Assembly: GCA_013115135.1 (NCBI GenBank)
Contig: JABANP010000281.1
Coordinates: forward strand, 1 to 64,000
Direction of reading: 5' to 3'
Origin: Perkinsus olseni
Lineage: Eukaryota > Perkinsozoa > Perkinsida > Perkinsidae
DNA: 64,000 bases
Shown: in pieces, positions 46,591-57,829 of the stretch
Numbering within the stretch: position 1 is the stretch's first letter
Layout of the letters: every line of letters begins with the position of its first letter
Made by a program: the position numbers and the translations under genes
Notes under the pieces: model-generated
Seen by the model: the letters and a program-made list of their open reading frames with translations, nothing else
What the model was told of the DNA's origin: nothing
The model's database searches: none

Positions 46591-49275
46591 TTATTGACTG
46601 TCAGTATGAGCGGGCACCGCTGCAGTGTAGCCGAACAAGGCTTGGTCGGCTGGAGAAGGTATGTCGCTGCAACTCTGCACGGGAGTGGATCCCGGAGAGA
46701 CTACGTGCGAGTCTTCGCAGGAAGTGCATGGAGTTGACTGACAATGTGACGCAGCTGGGCCGTCACTGAAGGACGCGCTCAGATCTAAGCTCTCCTTGAA
46801 CTTGGAGTACACTGGACCCTCCAGCCTATGCTGATACGACCGAGCATCGGCCTCGATGGCAAAACAGAAAAACACAGTGTCAATCGAACATAGAACCACA
46901 TCGGCCAGGAAGTGGAAGAAAGCAAAGCATACCGAGCCAACAGAATAGTGCACCCGTAACAGAGTTGATTGCCCTCTGAGCGTTGGCTTGCGAGCTAGAG
47001 TCACAGCCGTCCTCGCCGCAGGTCCAACCATGCAGCAGAGGCGACAACCAGGTGACCACTACGATGGTGAAAATGGGTGTAGAAATGAAGGCTGCGAAGA
47101 GTAGAAGTACGGGTATTAATAAGAAGGTGTTGAGTTCAGCTAGCGTCTGATATTCCTGAGCTGCATCGAGCCATAGCCAGGATGCCACGCCTAGAGAGAA
47201 GGAGAAAAGATAGGTCGCCGTAGTCACGACGGTATGGCCAACACCGTCGGTGATGAACGCGTCTCCGAGGCGGTTCTTTATGAGACGGAAGGATTTCCGA
47301 CCAGCACCACAGAAGCTTCCGCCGGCAAAGACTTGGCCGATTATCATGAACTTCGAGAATGCCTCTGAGAATGCTCATACAGCAGCAAGTGAAACACTTC
47401 CATAGACAGCCAAGCGGCGTCAAGAACCAAGGAAGGCAGTGGCATGCGTTACCGATACGGTTGAGTATGAATCTAGTGACGCCCACGATAGTGGCAGCGA
47501 ACATGACAGCCCCAGAGCTGGTCGTAAAGGCCCATTGAAGGCCTCTCTAAATGCCGGTATGGTCGGCTCTCCATCACCACCAGGGAAATACCAAGCACCG
47601 ATACCCGCAGCACAGACCACCGTTTTCATGTTAAGGAATACGTAGGTGAATATCCAGAAGAGTAGACCGAATAGGAACCGTGCGAAGCCGATCCCTGGGG
47701 ACGACCGCAGAGAGCAATTACTCTCGTCAAGCTCCTTAGCTTGCGCCGATCTCACCATGAAGAAAGTCCAGAGTAATACGTAGGCAACGAAGATTCCCTT
47801 CAAAAGCAGACTTGCCAGCACGACCGACGGAGTAGATCGTAACCCACAGGCTGCGACCGACAGGACTTCCGCGGCACGATTTATCGACTTATAGAGAATT
47901 GCACTAGAGACCGTGGCCAGGCCGGCGATGACGAGCAGCATCCAGTTGTTGAAACCATACTCGAAGTTCCTAAGAAGAAACGGCGTCAAAGCGAGAAGGT
48001 TGTGGCAGGGAGCTCACCAGAAGGCCCATAGGGCGACGAGGAATACTATGGACGTTGCTAGTGTAGACCAAATCAGGGCCCTAGGGATGTACTCCGAGGC
48101 CAACAGCCAAAGTACAGCAACAAGCACCATACTGGGGAAAATAGTAGTGGGGATGTACCAGTAGTCCGCAAGAGCCTCCCACAGGTCTGCAGCTACCTGC
48201 GTAGAAGGAAGGATCTCTCAGGCAGTAGTCAGTGAGAACGAAGGAAACTCACCCCGACATCCGGGGCTTGCAGTATCCTCGACCCATTAACAGTGGATGC
48301 TGCTGCAGCTTCTTCGATAGCAGGCGCGTATGGAATCGCACAGCCCAGCGTCAACACAAGCGAACAGACTGAGCAAGAGAGATGGAGCGCACCAAAACAA
48401 GTATGACCGATAATCAGATCTCAAGCAGTACGCTTAGATAATTCCACACCAGAAAGAACGACAGCAGCCTTCGACAAAGTGGAGCATAACTCCCCGGAAG
48501 TGCCCTACCTCGGGTGCAGTGAGGTTGCGCTCTTGCGCTGACACAGTCGGCGAGGGCGAAATTGTAATTGCTCGGACAAAGCTGGCTCTGAGAAGAGAAA
48601 ATGGGCACATTACAGATGCTGAAACATGATCAAGCCTCGACAACACGGAACGTGCTCAGCTTCGAAAAAGCCAGGCGAAAGGCCTTTATTTCACAAGCCT
48701 TGGTTATTTTCGTCTCACTGCCACCTGACGCTCCGCAGGAATCTTCTCACCGAGCGAAGCTCGACCGGTATAATATTCCTCATGGACAAACTAGCGTGAA
48801 AACGAATGGTGGAGATATACTATTAGATGAACTCTACTGCCACGGCGTTGCCCGAGAACTAGCTCACGCTGGCGCTCTCAGTTGAAGAAGATCCACAAGC
48901 TGTTCTGAATCGAAACTCCAGAACATCGTTATCAGTCCTCTGGATCGAATCCCTCAACTCTATACATGGCTCGGCGAAGTTGAAGTTGAGGAGAGCACCA
49001 TCGCTGCCGACGATCCATTGCTAGCCCATCGTGTAGCCTAGTGCATACTGAGAAGCTTCTTGAGAACAGTTCACATTAAGTGAACAACGACACGTGACAC
49101 ACGACCCATACAGAGCGCCTACCGGATCTGTAACGACAGGGTGAGTATAGTTCGTCGTGCTCGCTATGACTATGCCACAGATCAGCTGGGTGAGAGCGCA
49201 TGACCAGAAGAAGGCAATGCAGCAGTGATCTAGGCTGCCCGGTCTTGACCTGACAAAGGATAACATCAAGATCAA
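46591..49275 (-). CDS. Choline-transporter-like (SLC44/CTL) membrane protein, copy B
   Basis: Same exon plan as copy A. It starts in an exon with CCIAFFWSCALTQLICGIVIA (split as CIAFFW, LTQLICGIVIA) near 49200; the first exon or ATG was not found. Then come MLLVIAGLATVSSAILY, VLASLLLKGIFVAYVLLW, LLFWIFTYVFLNMKTVVCAAG, AATIVGVTRFILNRIG, VTTATYLFSFSLGVASWLWL, LLIPVLLLFAAFIS and SIDTVFFCFAIEADAR. The C-terminal tail differs from copy A (SHVVSPGSTPVQSCSDIP) and ends AHTDSQ at 46591. The family signature AWYF plus DTVFFCF is kept. Function by family: choline or organic cation transport. Parts of the first cytoplasmic and extracellular loops are not resolved. Confidence 0.75.
47466..47662. repeat. 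Near-identical CTL block, copy B
   Basis: Partner of 38781-38976; spans exon, short intron and exon in the paralogue. Confidence 0.85.
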
Positions 49276-50754
49276 GCAACGTCGTGCCCTAAGAACCCTG
49301 CCGTTGTCTGAGACAAGCTCACGGATGGCTTCCGAGTTGCCCGGGACACGCGATGGACCTCACGTCTGTCCTACCTCCCATTCCACTTAATCGATGGCGT
49401 GAATCCGTGAGAGGGAGTGTCTGCCACCTCAATGCCATCCTTCCCTCGTACGGTAACTACGCTCTCTCGAACCATTGTTTCGGAGTATCAACTAACAGGC
49501 TCACCGAGGTTCCCGTTACAGCCCCAGCCCAAACGTTAGCAAGAAGCTCAGCACCATATTCCAACACACGCTGCAGCCGAACTCAAAACGGATATAACAT
49601 AATATCACTGCAGCGGAGCCCAACTGTTGCAAGCAGCTTGCAGGAACAACATGGAGACTGCAACGAGGAGGCTATCACTTCCGTTCTCCACATGATGCTT
49701 CCCTCCTCTCGGATGTCGCAGCGACCTAAACCTCACTCCCAAACCGAGCAAGAAATGAAACCCGAACCTTCGAGTTTGTTTCTACCAACCCTCTTGGTAT
49801 TGCTATTCGCTAGGCAAACGCGACAAAAAGTTTTGAGTCAAGCATTGGGTCATGCAAAGATATGGAACGTGCTGGGCCGTTTCTTTCGCCATTTGTTAAC
49901 TGGAGTTTGTTGCTGCGGCTCCAAGATCTGCTCGAAATTGCCTGAAGAGAACGCACCGAGTAATACTGCCATCAGCAGACAAAAGTGGCCCTCACGTGCA
50001 GACGAGAGGTGGGGACTATCAGCATCCCCCGCGAAGGAAGATGGTCGCTCAGAGTCGATCCAGGAGGAATCATGGCGTTTTGAGCGCGGGATGTTCACTC
50101 CCTCGGCCACCCCTCAGATGGGGCTTCTTGGGCGTGCGAGGATCTAGCAAGACGGTCTGTCCTTCCGCCGCAACTCGTTGGTTACGCGAAGCGGCCAATA
50201 TCGAGCCGTGACGTATGCTCCCTGGCCGAGGTGGGTCGGATAACGGCGAGTAAGGCAGGGCAATAACGTGCTCTGACGTCTCAGGGCGCACGTCGTACCT
50301 AGGAGTGAAATAGATAAATTCAACCACAATGGCTTTGAGGCCCACATCGGACCAGGCTCCTCCGTGGAAACACTCCGTTGAGACGGTTTCGCTCGTGAGA
50401 TCCGCTCTGCGTTTGCCAACGCTTGATATCCGACACAGATCGACCTACGTACTGCAGCTGCCGCGGCGAACATCGCAGCAGTGAGTGCGCGCGCCTGTCT
50501 TGCCTGACGCAAGGTCATTAGTCCCACGGACACCAAGCCCCGCAAGGTGACTCACCACTTCCAAATGCGATCGCGTGTAAGAGAAAGATCGTCTAGGTGG
50601 ATCACCCAGAGGGCACAAGATCGAGCTGTTAACCCCGTGTACCTGATTGGCCGTTCAACTCTATCACTGGGGCTCGAGATTGAGACCCATCACTTGTGTC
50701 TGCATACGTGAGAATCCCCATGCAATCCGTCTTATGGTACTGAGACGTAGCAAG
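49276..50754. other. No recognised gene; one open frame of 264 codons
   Basis: A plus-strand frame from ATG 49353 to 50147 is uninterrupted, but its composition (Ser/Arg/Gln, no motif) does not look conserved. One hydrophobic run (LFLPTLLVLLFA) is present. It may be chance. The rest may hold the missing 5' exon of CTL-B. Confidence 0.3.
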
Positions 50755-51809
50755 CTAGCCTAAGAGTGCGTCGTGCAAGCTGCACTCTGCGGAAGAAGTC
50801 CCTACAATCGCTCGAACCCGCACGGCATCCTCACGATCCAGACGAAGACCACTACTGAGCCGCACTAGCGATGACCATAGCCGTCGTTGCGTCGGCCTCC
50901 GAAGTGCTCGGGCGATGAGATATGCATGAACGGCGGGCGACTGATCCGACCTGCATCTGCGGTGTTGAGAATCACCGCTACGACCCCTGGAGGACGCACG
51001 CCCCACCTCGAACTCCGCGAACAATCTAGTTCATCCGTCGCATCGCAATAACGCGAAGAGCTTATCGCGAGAACCTCGTCCGGTGAGGACGGTGGGACTT
51101 CGCTGACCTCAGATCGGACAACAGCCACCGGGTACTCCGACTTGAGTGCGTGGATCGGGCGAGGTATGCTGGAGCTGAGGCTGTAACAAACGCGAAGGAA
51201 GTGTAAGCGAAACGTACAGAGAACGAGCTCGACTTCGCTCCGGACACGACGGCAGATTTGCGGCTTTCTTCCCTCTCTCGGCGGCCCAGGAGAGAATGAT
51301 AGGAAGATTCTCCGCACAAAGAAGATCAGAACCTCCGCAAAGTCCCATGGACTCAACGAAAGCATCTCTCTGAATAATGCCAGTGCTATAGGGGTCAATG
51401 ACTCCTAGCAGGGCCTGAAGATTTGAGACTAGCGGGTATATGGAGATAACGCAAGTACTCGTATCATGTCGTTTGCAGCGATGAAGTCGATGCCCAACTC
51501 GCTCATCCAATGGCTCAACCCCTGCTCGAAGGTAGTCTGCACTATACACGCTGTTGAGCCGCCGAAGAGGTCTTCCCATAACTGAAGATCCTGAACACAA
51601 ACGGCGAGGCCGATGTTGTACATGCCACCAGTAGTCGGTGGGATGAGCAGTAGTTGATAGTCGCAAAGTTTTTGCCATGAAGAAGGCCAGAGTGCTCTCA
51701 CCTTCTGTTGCACTTTCCCGCGAGCTGCGTTCATGACTTTGAACACTAAATCGATGGCGACCCGGCCATAGTGATCGCAGCAGCTATCGAGCTGACTACA
51801 ACACATCAT
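50755..51809 (-). CDS. Unrecognised protein (multi-exon)
   Basis: Not recognised. From ATG 51809 (MMCCSQLDSCCDHYG) exon 1 codes a plausible globular part (VFKVMNAARGKVQQKV, TGGMYNIGLAVCVQDLQLWE, HWMSELGIDFIAANDMIR). A 45-nt GT-AG intron joins in frame to ALLGVIDPYSTGIIQRDAF, which looks like a degenerate EF-hand loop, then ESMGLCGGSDLLCAENLP and SWAAERGKKAANLP. Later exons are less sure: HALKSEYPVAVVRSEVSE and finally DREDAVRVRAIVGTSS, ending LHDALLG at 50755. Function unknown; a calcium-binding-like element is only a guess. A copy of a 250-bp dispersed repeat begins about 70 bp upstream of the start. Confidence 0.5.
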
Positions 51810-51878
51810 TCAGCCCCGCGCATATATGTTAATACCACTTCACGGAGCACATTCTGTACAGCAGGGGTAAAATTATCA

Positions 51879-52125
51879 ACTATCCCGCCTTCCGCAGTGA
51901 TAGCTGCTACAAAACAGGACACGCCTAGCCCTGGTGGAACCTGAGGAAGTATGGCAGTGCATTTTCACTGGCAGTGTTCTCCAAAGCTGGCACCTTGCCT
52001 TTACAACGAGCACAGGAATGTCTTCTAATACATCGTCGTACACGATCCTCTCCATTCGATAAGCAGAAAATTAGCTCACGCTTCTGCAGAGCTGCTGTCA
52101 TAAAAAAGCAAATCAACAAACCTCA
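51879..52125 (+). repeat. About 250-bp dispersed repeat, copy 1
   Basis: Shares with 54579-54850, in the same orientation, blocks such as GTGATAGCTGCTA, AAAACAGGACACGCCTA and AAGCAGAAAATTAGCTCACG, with diverged sequence and small indels between. Overall perhaps three-quarters identical by eye. Confidence 0.75.
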
Positions 52126-53553
52126 AGGTTGGGACTCCCAACTTGGGAGAGTCGACTCATTGGCAACCATATAGACACTCATGGACCAGGTCAACTCAGA
52201 AGGCGAGCGTACCCGCGCAGACACCGCATAACATGTCCTGCGTTTCACTACGCCAACTGGAGAAGCCAATCGGTGACCTTGAGGAGTGGAGAGACGACTC
52301 ACTGACCGCCATGGAGACAGTGGCCATAACTCTGCCGATGTTGAGAACAACATTGCGACAACCGGGTTCTCACTAGACTGATTTCGAGAAGCAAGCCGCT
52401 GTTCTTGATGGGGGGTGAGATTCGATAAGGCAGCTGAAAACCGCTGCACGTGGCAAACATTCCCTGTTACAGATGCTGTTTTACGTGTTTCACAAAGAGC
52501 GGATTCCGCTCAGCGGAAACGTTCCGAGAATAAAACTGGCGTGATAATGAAGGATCTGGAGCAAACTAGAGTGGGGTTTCCATCAGTAGGCGCTTGCTGA
52601 CGGGCGTGATTGAGTTCGCTGAGGTAGTCGCGTTCGAGTAAAGTGATCAGCTCGAATCTCAAATATTGCACCTTAGAGGAAAGCGTGGACGGGTTATCAG
52701 CCTATCTCAACGGCTCGCAGAGTGCGTCGGAGACGCACCCTAGTCGAGAGAGTGCCGCGAGTACATTCAATATATAGTCGCCAATATAGGCATACCCTCG
52801 TCCCTTCCTTTTTCGCTGATAGCCCATGATAAGAGCCATCATCAACGGAAAGTGGTTTGACGTGCACCATCATCTGTTAGTTGACCCAGACACGTAACGT
52901 GTCACACGTTGGTGGCAGTCTCAGTGATGCGTGAGACTACAATTCAGAGTATCGTGAATCTCTGTGCTCACGACGCCCATCAAGGTGCTCTCGAAGCATG
53001 GCGCGAAGTCCTCCCAAATACGTCGTGTTCGGGTTGTTTGGCGTGTTCTGTTGGTACATCCGAACTCCCAAACCCGCTGATCAGGCTGATGTGCAGAGGA
53101 CCTTGAGGCCAGCCACACACTACCAACAACGACCACCGACCAAGAACAAGCTTCGATTGTCAGACTTCCAGATACTGAGCATTCCGACGGCGGGAGCGAC
53201 TGCAGCGGCCGGACTCAGATCCTTAAGAAATGCAAGTCACGCTCCATCCAGAACAACAAGCCGCAACAAGTGTATACACCTGTTGATCTCACTTCCTGGA
53301 TAATCACAACCCGTTCGGAATGTGGCTAGCCAACCGCTTCATGTTCCCCAACCAAAGAGCCTGACTGAATAGGATTGGAGAGGCGGCTCGTTGGCTGGTA
53401 GTCTTCAACATTCAGGAGCCACAGCCGTTCCATTGGATGCACCTCAACAATCACAAGGTAAGAAAGGCAGAAAACTAAAGATATTTGTGTTACAAGCAGA
53501 TCCGAGCAATCCGTGAATCGATTAAACCACCACCCCAAAACCCGAACCCGAGC

Positions 53554-53574
53554 TCATCCCTCGTCGAGGGATGA
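53554..53574. repeat. Perfect hairpin, 10-bp arms
   Basis: TCATCCCTCG and its exact complement are separated by one base. Confidence 0.8.
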
Positions 53575-54017
53575 TAGCGTAAACCCAAACTTGAATGCTA
53601 TCTGAGTGTTAAATTATAACTCCGCTCGTTGCTTCTTCCACCCGAACTAAAACCTCAGAGACAACAAGGGCGGCGCCCTTAGGGCGCTCTGAGAGTCCCT
53701 TCTTATCGACTCAACTGTCACGACATGTTAACGTGGAAGAAGGGACAGGTAGTCACGGTGGTTTGGTTCTGTTCGCCCTCTGGTTTCGTCGTTGAGTTCG
53801 ACCCGTCTTGTGGTTCCTGGTTCTTCCAATGGAAATGGAGAGGAGGTGTGTCACCATCAGATAGGATTGTTTCCGATGTTGGAGAGTACACGAAGTTGTC
53901 GACCGTGGAAGAGCGCAAAGGTTATGAGGCTGAGATCTAGACATGGAAGGATCAAGGCTGGTTCGTGAAGTATGATCCTAGAGTTCGTGACCCCTAGAGT
54001 TATGACTCTACTAGGGT

Positions 54018-54068
54018 CAATATCACCGTTCTCCGCTAGGGTCACCCTAGCGGAGAACGGTGATATTG
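54018..54068. repeat. Perfect 25-bp inverted repeat with 1-base centre
   Basis: Arms 54018-54042 and 54044-54068 are exact complements around a single C at 54043. No gene is assigned on either side. The motif AGGGTC recurs within and just before it. Confidence 0.9.
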
Positions 54069-54578
54069 TCCCACATGAGGTAAAGAAATTTGCTCCTGAT
54101 GATCTATCTGATTACTTGGTGGAGTGAGACAGGGGCGATGTTCTGGACACCCTCAGAGGCCGGGTCAATGGAAGGATTGACTAGGGTCCCATTGGTTGCC
54201 CTTACAGACTCAGGAGTCTCACGGCTGGACATCCCTTTAAGGCAATGCGGCATTGCCACTGCCTAGTATCCAGATTTGGGTGGAGTCTCAGTCCCGGTCC
54301 TAACTTCCCGCTAATTTCCTGAGTGTCAAGTCCTGGGTGGAGTAGCAGGTCTTATTTCCCGCTTACAAATGTTAGGCGAAGTTCCTGCGACCGTACTGGC
54401 AACCTATCACAGATGACCCAACAAATGCCGACTGTTTGACCCTGTATAGAAACCGTTCCGTTGAAAGGAGTATCATAAAAATACTATTATGGAGGGGTCC
54501 TAGGCAAGTTCGTTGATGGTACCAAGCATGATACGGCTGATCACAGCCTGATCGCAAGTAGATCAGGGTCTTTTTTTC

Positions 54579-54850
54579 CACTACTCCCCTTTTCGCGGTG
54601 ATAGCTGCTATAAAACAGGACACGCCTACCGCCGGTCACCGGCGGCCGGTGGCACCTGAGAAAGTACGGAAATGCATCTCGCTAACAGTCCTCGGTGAAA
54701 CGGGCACCTTCCCTTCACGGCGAGCCAAGGAGCGTCTTCTTAGAAGACTCTTCTAGTACATAGTCGAACACGATCCTCGCCATTCGACAAGCAGAAAATT
54801 AGCTCACGCTCCTGTAGTGCTGGTATCATCGAAATAATCATAAATCTCCG
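54579..54850 (+). repeat. About 250-bp dispersed repeat, copy 2
   Basis: Partner of 51879-52125. This copy has an extra GC-rich inverted stretch (CCGCCGGTCACCGGCGG) not present in copy 1. Confidence 0.75.
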
Positions 54851-55268
54851 AACAAACGTTACCCGCCGTCGCCGTTTTACGCGAGAGCATTTGACGCTGC
54901 TCTCAGGGAATTAACCGCCAGTGTCGAAGAGCAAGGCCGATATCGCAGTGCGATAATCGCACGGCTTTGAACTGCACTGATCATACTAGCTTGCAGGATA
55001 CATGCCTCCCACACGACTGGTTTTGTTCACTAGAAACATAACACTCAGCTTCGTAAATATAGTATCCTCTCTGGCAGAGAGTCTCTGCTGTTCAACAATA
55101 ATGTACCCAGTGCGCCGGAAAGACGCCTTATACTTCTCATCTTACTGGGACTTATGTGACCGCCCAGGCAGCAGGGGCGGCGTCCACAACCACTCTAATA
55201 TACCGGGGAGAAAGTGTCTCCCAAAAATGTCTACCTATCCCATCATCAACGCCCTCGACAAACAATCC

Positions 55269-55550
55269 TCAATTCTGAGGCTCCGTGCTACCAGAGGCCT
55301 CAGGGTAAATGTAGGGGAAAGATTTAGAAGTCACTTCTTGACTAGGCTCTCCAGAGATCTTATCCTGCATGGAGCCGTACAGGTAGGGGAACTCATCATT
55401 ACTAACAGACGGCTTGCCGGTAGTGACGTTGCTGGCCATAGCGACATCATTCTCAACCTTCGGACCACCATCCGATCCAGTGGCAACAACCTGCTCAGAA
55501 GCCTCCGGAGCGGCCACTGGTTCGGATACAGTGGAAGAGTTGCAACCCAT
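55269..55550 (-). CDS. Small N-myristoylation-type protein with FPYLY motifs
   Basis: Single exon of 93 codons from ATG 55548-55550 to TGA 55269. It begins MGCNSS, the Gly2-Cys3 pattern of proteins that are N-myristoylated and palmitoylated. The body is acidic and Ser/Val/Glu-rich, with two copies of a motif, DEFPYLYGS and KSFPYIYPE. The same start type and motif occur in the much larger gene 320 bp upstream (55873-57829), so the two are tandem relatives. No known domain recognised. Predicted at the inner face of a membrane. A longer open frame lies opposite on plus but looks like a shadow. Confidence 0.65.
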   Translation of the reverse strand: MGCNSSTVSEPVAAPEASEQVVATGSDGGPKVENDVAMASNVTTGKPSVSNDEFPYLYGSMQDKISGEPSQEVTSKSFPYIYPEASGSTEPQN

Positions 55551-55872
55551 TGGGACGTGGGAAAGTCAACAACGTCTAACAAGAGAATCAGCATAGCGGA
55601 GGCCATGACTATGATGAAGATACCTCAGACATATCCCGTCCGCTAGAAGGCTCGGGAATGAAAACGCAACAGCTTGCCTCATGAAACTCAGAGTATCTGT
55701 AACGAAAAACTGCTAGTAGAAGTACTACTCACTCGTGGACGAGATATACTAATGATTATACAACGGTGGAGCTTCCGCGCTCCACCAAAATAGACATAGG
55801 GTGTTGAGGAAAAAATCTGGTTTGATGGAAATGTAGCTAGCGACCAGCCTTAAAAAATGGTCATAGCCTGAG
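55551..55872. other. Spacer between the two FPYLYD genes
   Basis: About 320 bp without a supported frame; should hold the promoter of the small gene. Confidence 0.45.
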
Positions 55873-57829
55873 CTACTCTCGCACCTCAGGACTGGTGACC
55901 CCAGTAACCCTCGGGGCCTGTGTTTTCGTGGTAGTTGCCGTCGCTGCAGTGGTGGCAACACTACCGGAGCCCGCATCGGGACTGGCTGCAGTATATAGGT
56001 AAGGGAACCTCCTATCAGTAGAATGCTCTTCGATGGACCCTGCTGTTGCGCTTCCCTCAGTTGGCTGCTGTCCAAACCCTCCTCGGGAAGCCTCGGAATG
56101 CTTGTCATACAAGTAAGGAAAAGCCCTGCCCTCAACCGGACCATTGCCAGTAGTAGCAGCAGTCGATTCACCGTGACCAGCGCTGACCGCCTCACGACTA
56201 TCGCCACCAGTACCGCTGCTTGGAAGAGCCGCTGTGGATGACGACGAACCGCTGATAACCCCGGCATCCACCATTGAATGCTTGTCGTACATGTAAGGGA
56301 ACTTTGATGCTGTGACAGCCGGCATAGACTCTCGTTGCACCTTCTTCTCATCGCTGTTCTCTGTTGCTTCACCACAATTCGCGCTGCCCGTCGAAGTGCT
56401 AGTCACAGGTGCTTGCGCAAAGGGAGCGACCCCAAGAGGGGAGTCGTACAGATAGGGGAATTTCCGAGTAGCGGCCGAAGCGGAGCCCTCAGATGATCCA
56501 GCTACAGCGCCCCGCAACTGAGGGCGATCGTAAAGATACGGGAACTTCCTCGAGGTGACAGCGGACGAAGCCTCAGCGTCAGAAGTGTTGTCCTCAACGA
56601 CGGGATGATCATACAAGTAAGGGAACTGCCTCGTAGTGACAGCGGAGGAAGCCTCTGCGTCAGTGGTGTTGTCCTCAACGACGGGATGATCATACAAGTA
56701 AGGGAACTTCCTCATAGTAGTGGGAGACGGCAGCTTCCCCGTCGGTTCGATCAGCACCCAACTGAGGATGATCGTAGAGGTAAGGAAACTTCCTATCAGT
56801 AGGTGGGCTCGGCTGCGTATCGTACAGATAAGGGAAATGCCTCTCAGTGAGAGCAGCAGAAGAAGAAGTCTCTACGACCTCGTCAACAACAACCGTGGTT
56901 TCTTCGGTTACATCGTCTTGAACAGCAACCTCATCAGTGGTGACCTCCTCGGCCTCCTCGATATCAGTTTGAGGGGGAAGCTGCTGTACCAAACCAATGT
57001 CAAATTCCGCCGACACCTCCGCTAGACCTAGTGGGCGTTGCCCAAGGACACCAGCATCTACTGGCTCCAGTGTGCCCTGATCCACAGGTGCCTCTTCTGA
57101 AGCCGCTGGTTGATACACAGGACCGCTCTCCCCGGGTTGAAGGCCCGACGTCATACTCATTATAGTCTGTGCGACTGCGGGTACTGCCGGCGACCCTTCC
57201 CCCGACCCGTCAGGACTCCCAATAGAGGATGCCGAAATACCGGAGCAAGCGGCTAGAGCGAAGGAGGCTCCTTCAGCGGTCAGAGCATGAGCGGTTGCCG
57301 GTGGCGGCTGTTCCGGCTCATTCTGATCAGCCTTCAAAGCCGCAGCCGTGCGGAGGAGCTCGACAGGTACGGGGTTGTTGAGTGGTGCAACCTCATCATC
57401 ATGACCAGGACGCCCGTCATGATCATCACTGACAGTAGCATCAACCTCGTCAGGTAGAACCGAGGGCTCGACGGCCGTACTAGTGATTTCAACGTCACCG
57501 CTAGACTCATGGTCGCCCTCAGAGGTGATGGATTCTACAGAGACCTCCTCAATATCGGGGACATCTTCACCGTCAGAATCCTCCACAACAATCTCGTCAA
57601 CCTGGCCTGGATACTCCACAGTCTCGGTTGTCACGGTAGTCACCGTACACGGCTGGCTAGCCATCACCGTAGTCGGGCTGACGGGCAGCTCTAGAGTGTC
57701 GTGATAGACCGTAACGTCCGGGCTCTCTTCATTCTCCTTCTGGACACTGTATACGACTTGTACCGGTGGCGCTGCTGGCGGAGGCACGGCAGTTGTAGGT
57801 GTTTCAAAGCACGATGTGCACGCTCCCAT
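55873..57829 (-). CDS. Acidic N-myristoylation-type protein with nine FPYLYD repeats (one frame break)
   Basis: Not a family I know. From ATG 57829 it starts MGACTSCFE, matching dual acylation (Gly2, with Cys4 and Cys7). Residues 10-330 are acidic, Val/Thr/Glu-rich and probably disordered (EEVTTDEVAVQDDV). The C-terminal part has nine copies of [basic]-x-FPYLYD or a close variant (ERHFPYLYDTQ, DRKFPYLYDHP, SRKFPYLYDRP, ASKFPYMYDKH, DRRFPYLYTAA) separated by 20-60 variable Ser/Ala/Thr/Glu residues. The frame changes once between copies 2 and 3, near 56720-56735, so the open reading is in two overlapping frames (57829-56690 and 56757-55873); the repeat continues across, so this is a single-base indel or a sequence error. 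Regular FPYLYD copies suggest multivalent binding of one partner at a membrane. Ends TSPEVRE. Confidence 0.68.
56578..56712. repeat. About 90-bp tandem coding repeat
   Basis: One and a half nearly identical units coding FPYLYDHPVVEDN plus DAEASSAVT lie in tandem, showing recent local expansion of the FPYLYD repeat. Confidence 0.8.

Larger units (their letters stand above)
51810..55268. other. Gene-poor, repeat-bearing stretch of about 3.5 kb
   Basis: No frame with recognisable motifs on either strand. It contains the repeat pair at 51879-52125 and 54579-54850, two perfect hairpins (53554-53574 and 54018-54068), and short local repeats such as GGGTGGAGT...CCCGCT at about 54280-54360. It may be decayed mobile DNA. 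Confidence 0.45.

Noticed and set aside
49353..50147. 264-codon plus-strand frame as a confident gene
   Set aside because: No domain, odd composition and no neighbouring support; mentioned only as an open frame.
55002..55646. Plus-strand open frame of 214 codons
   Set aside because: It overlaps the FPYLY small gene in antisense and has no motif or better support.
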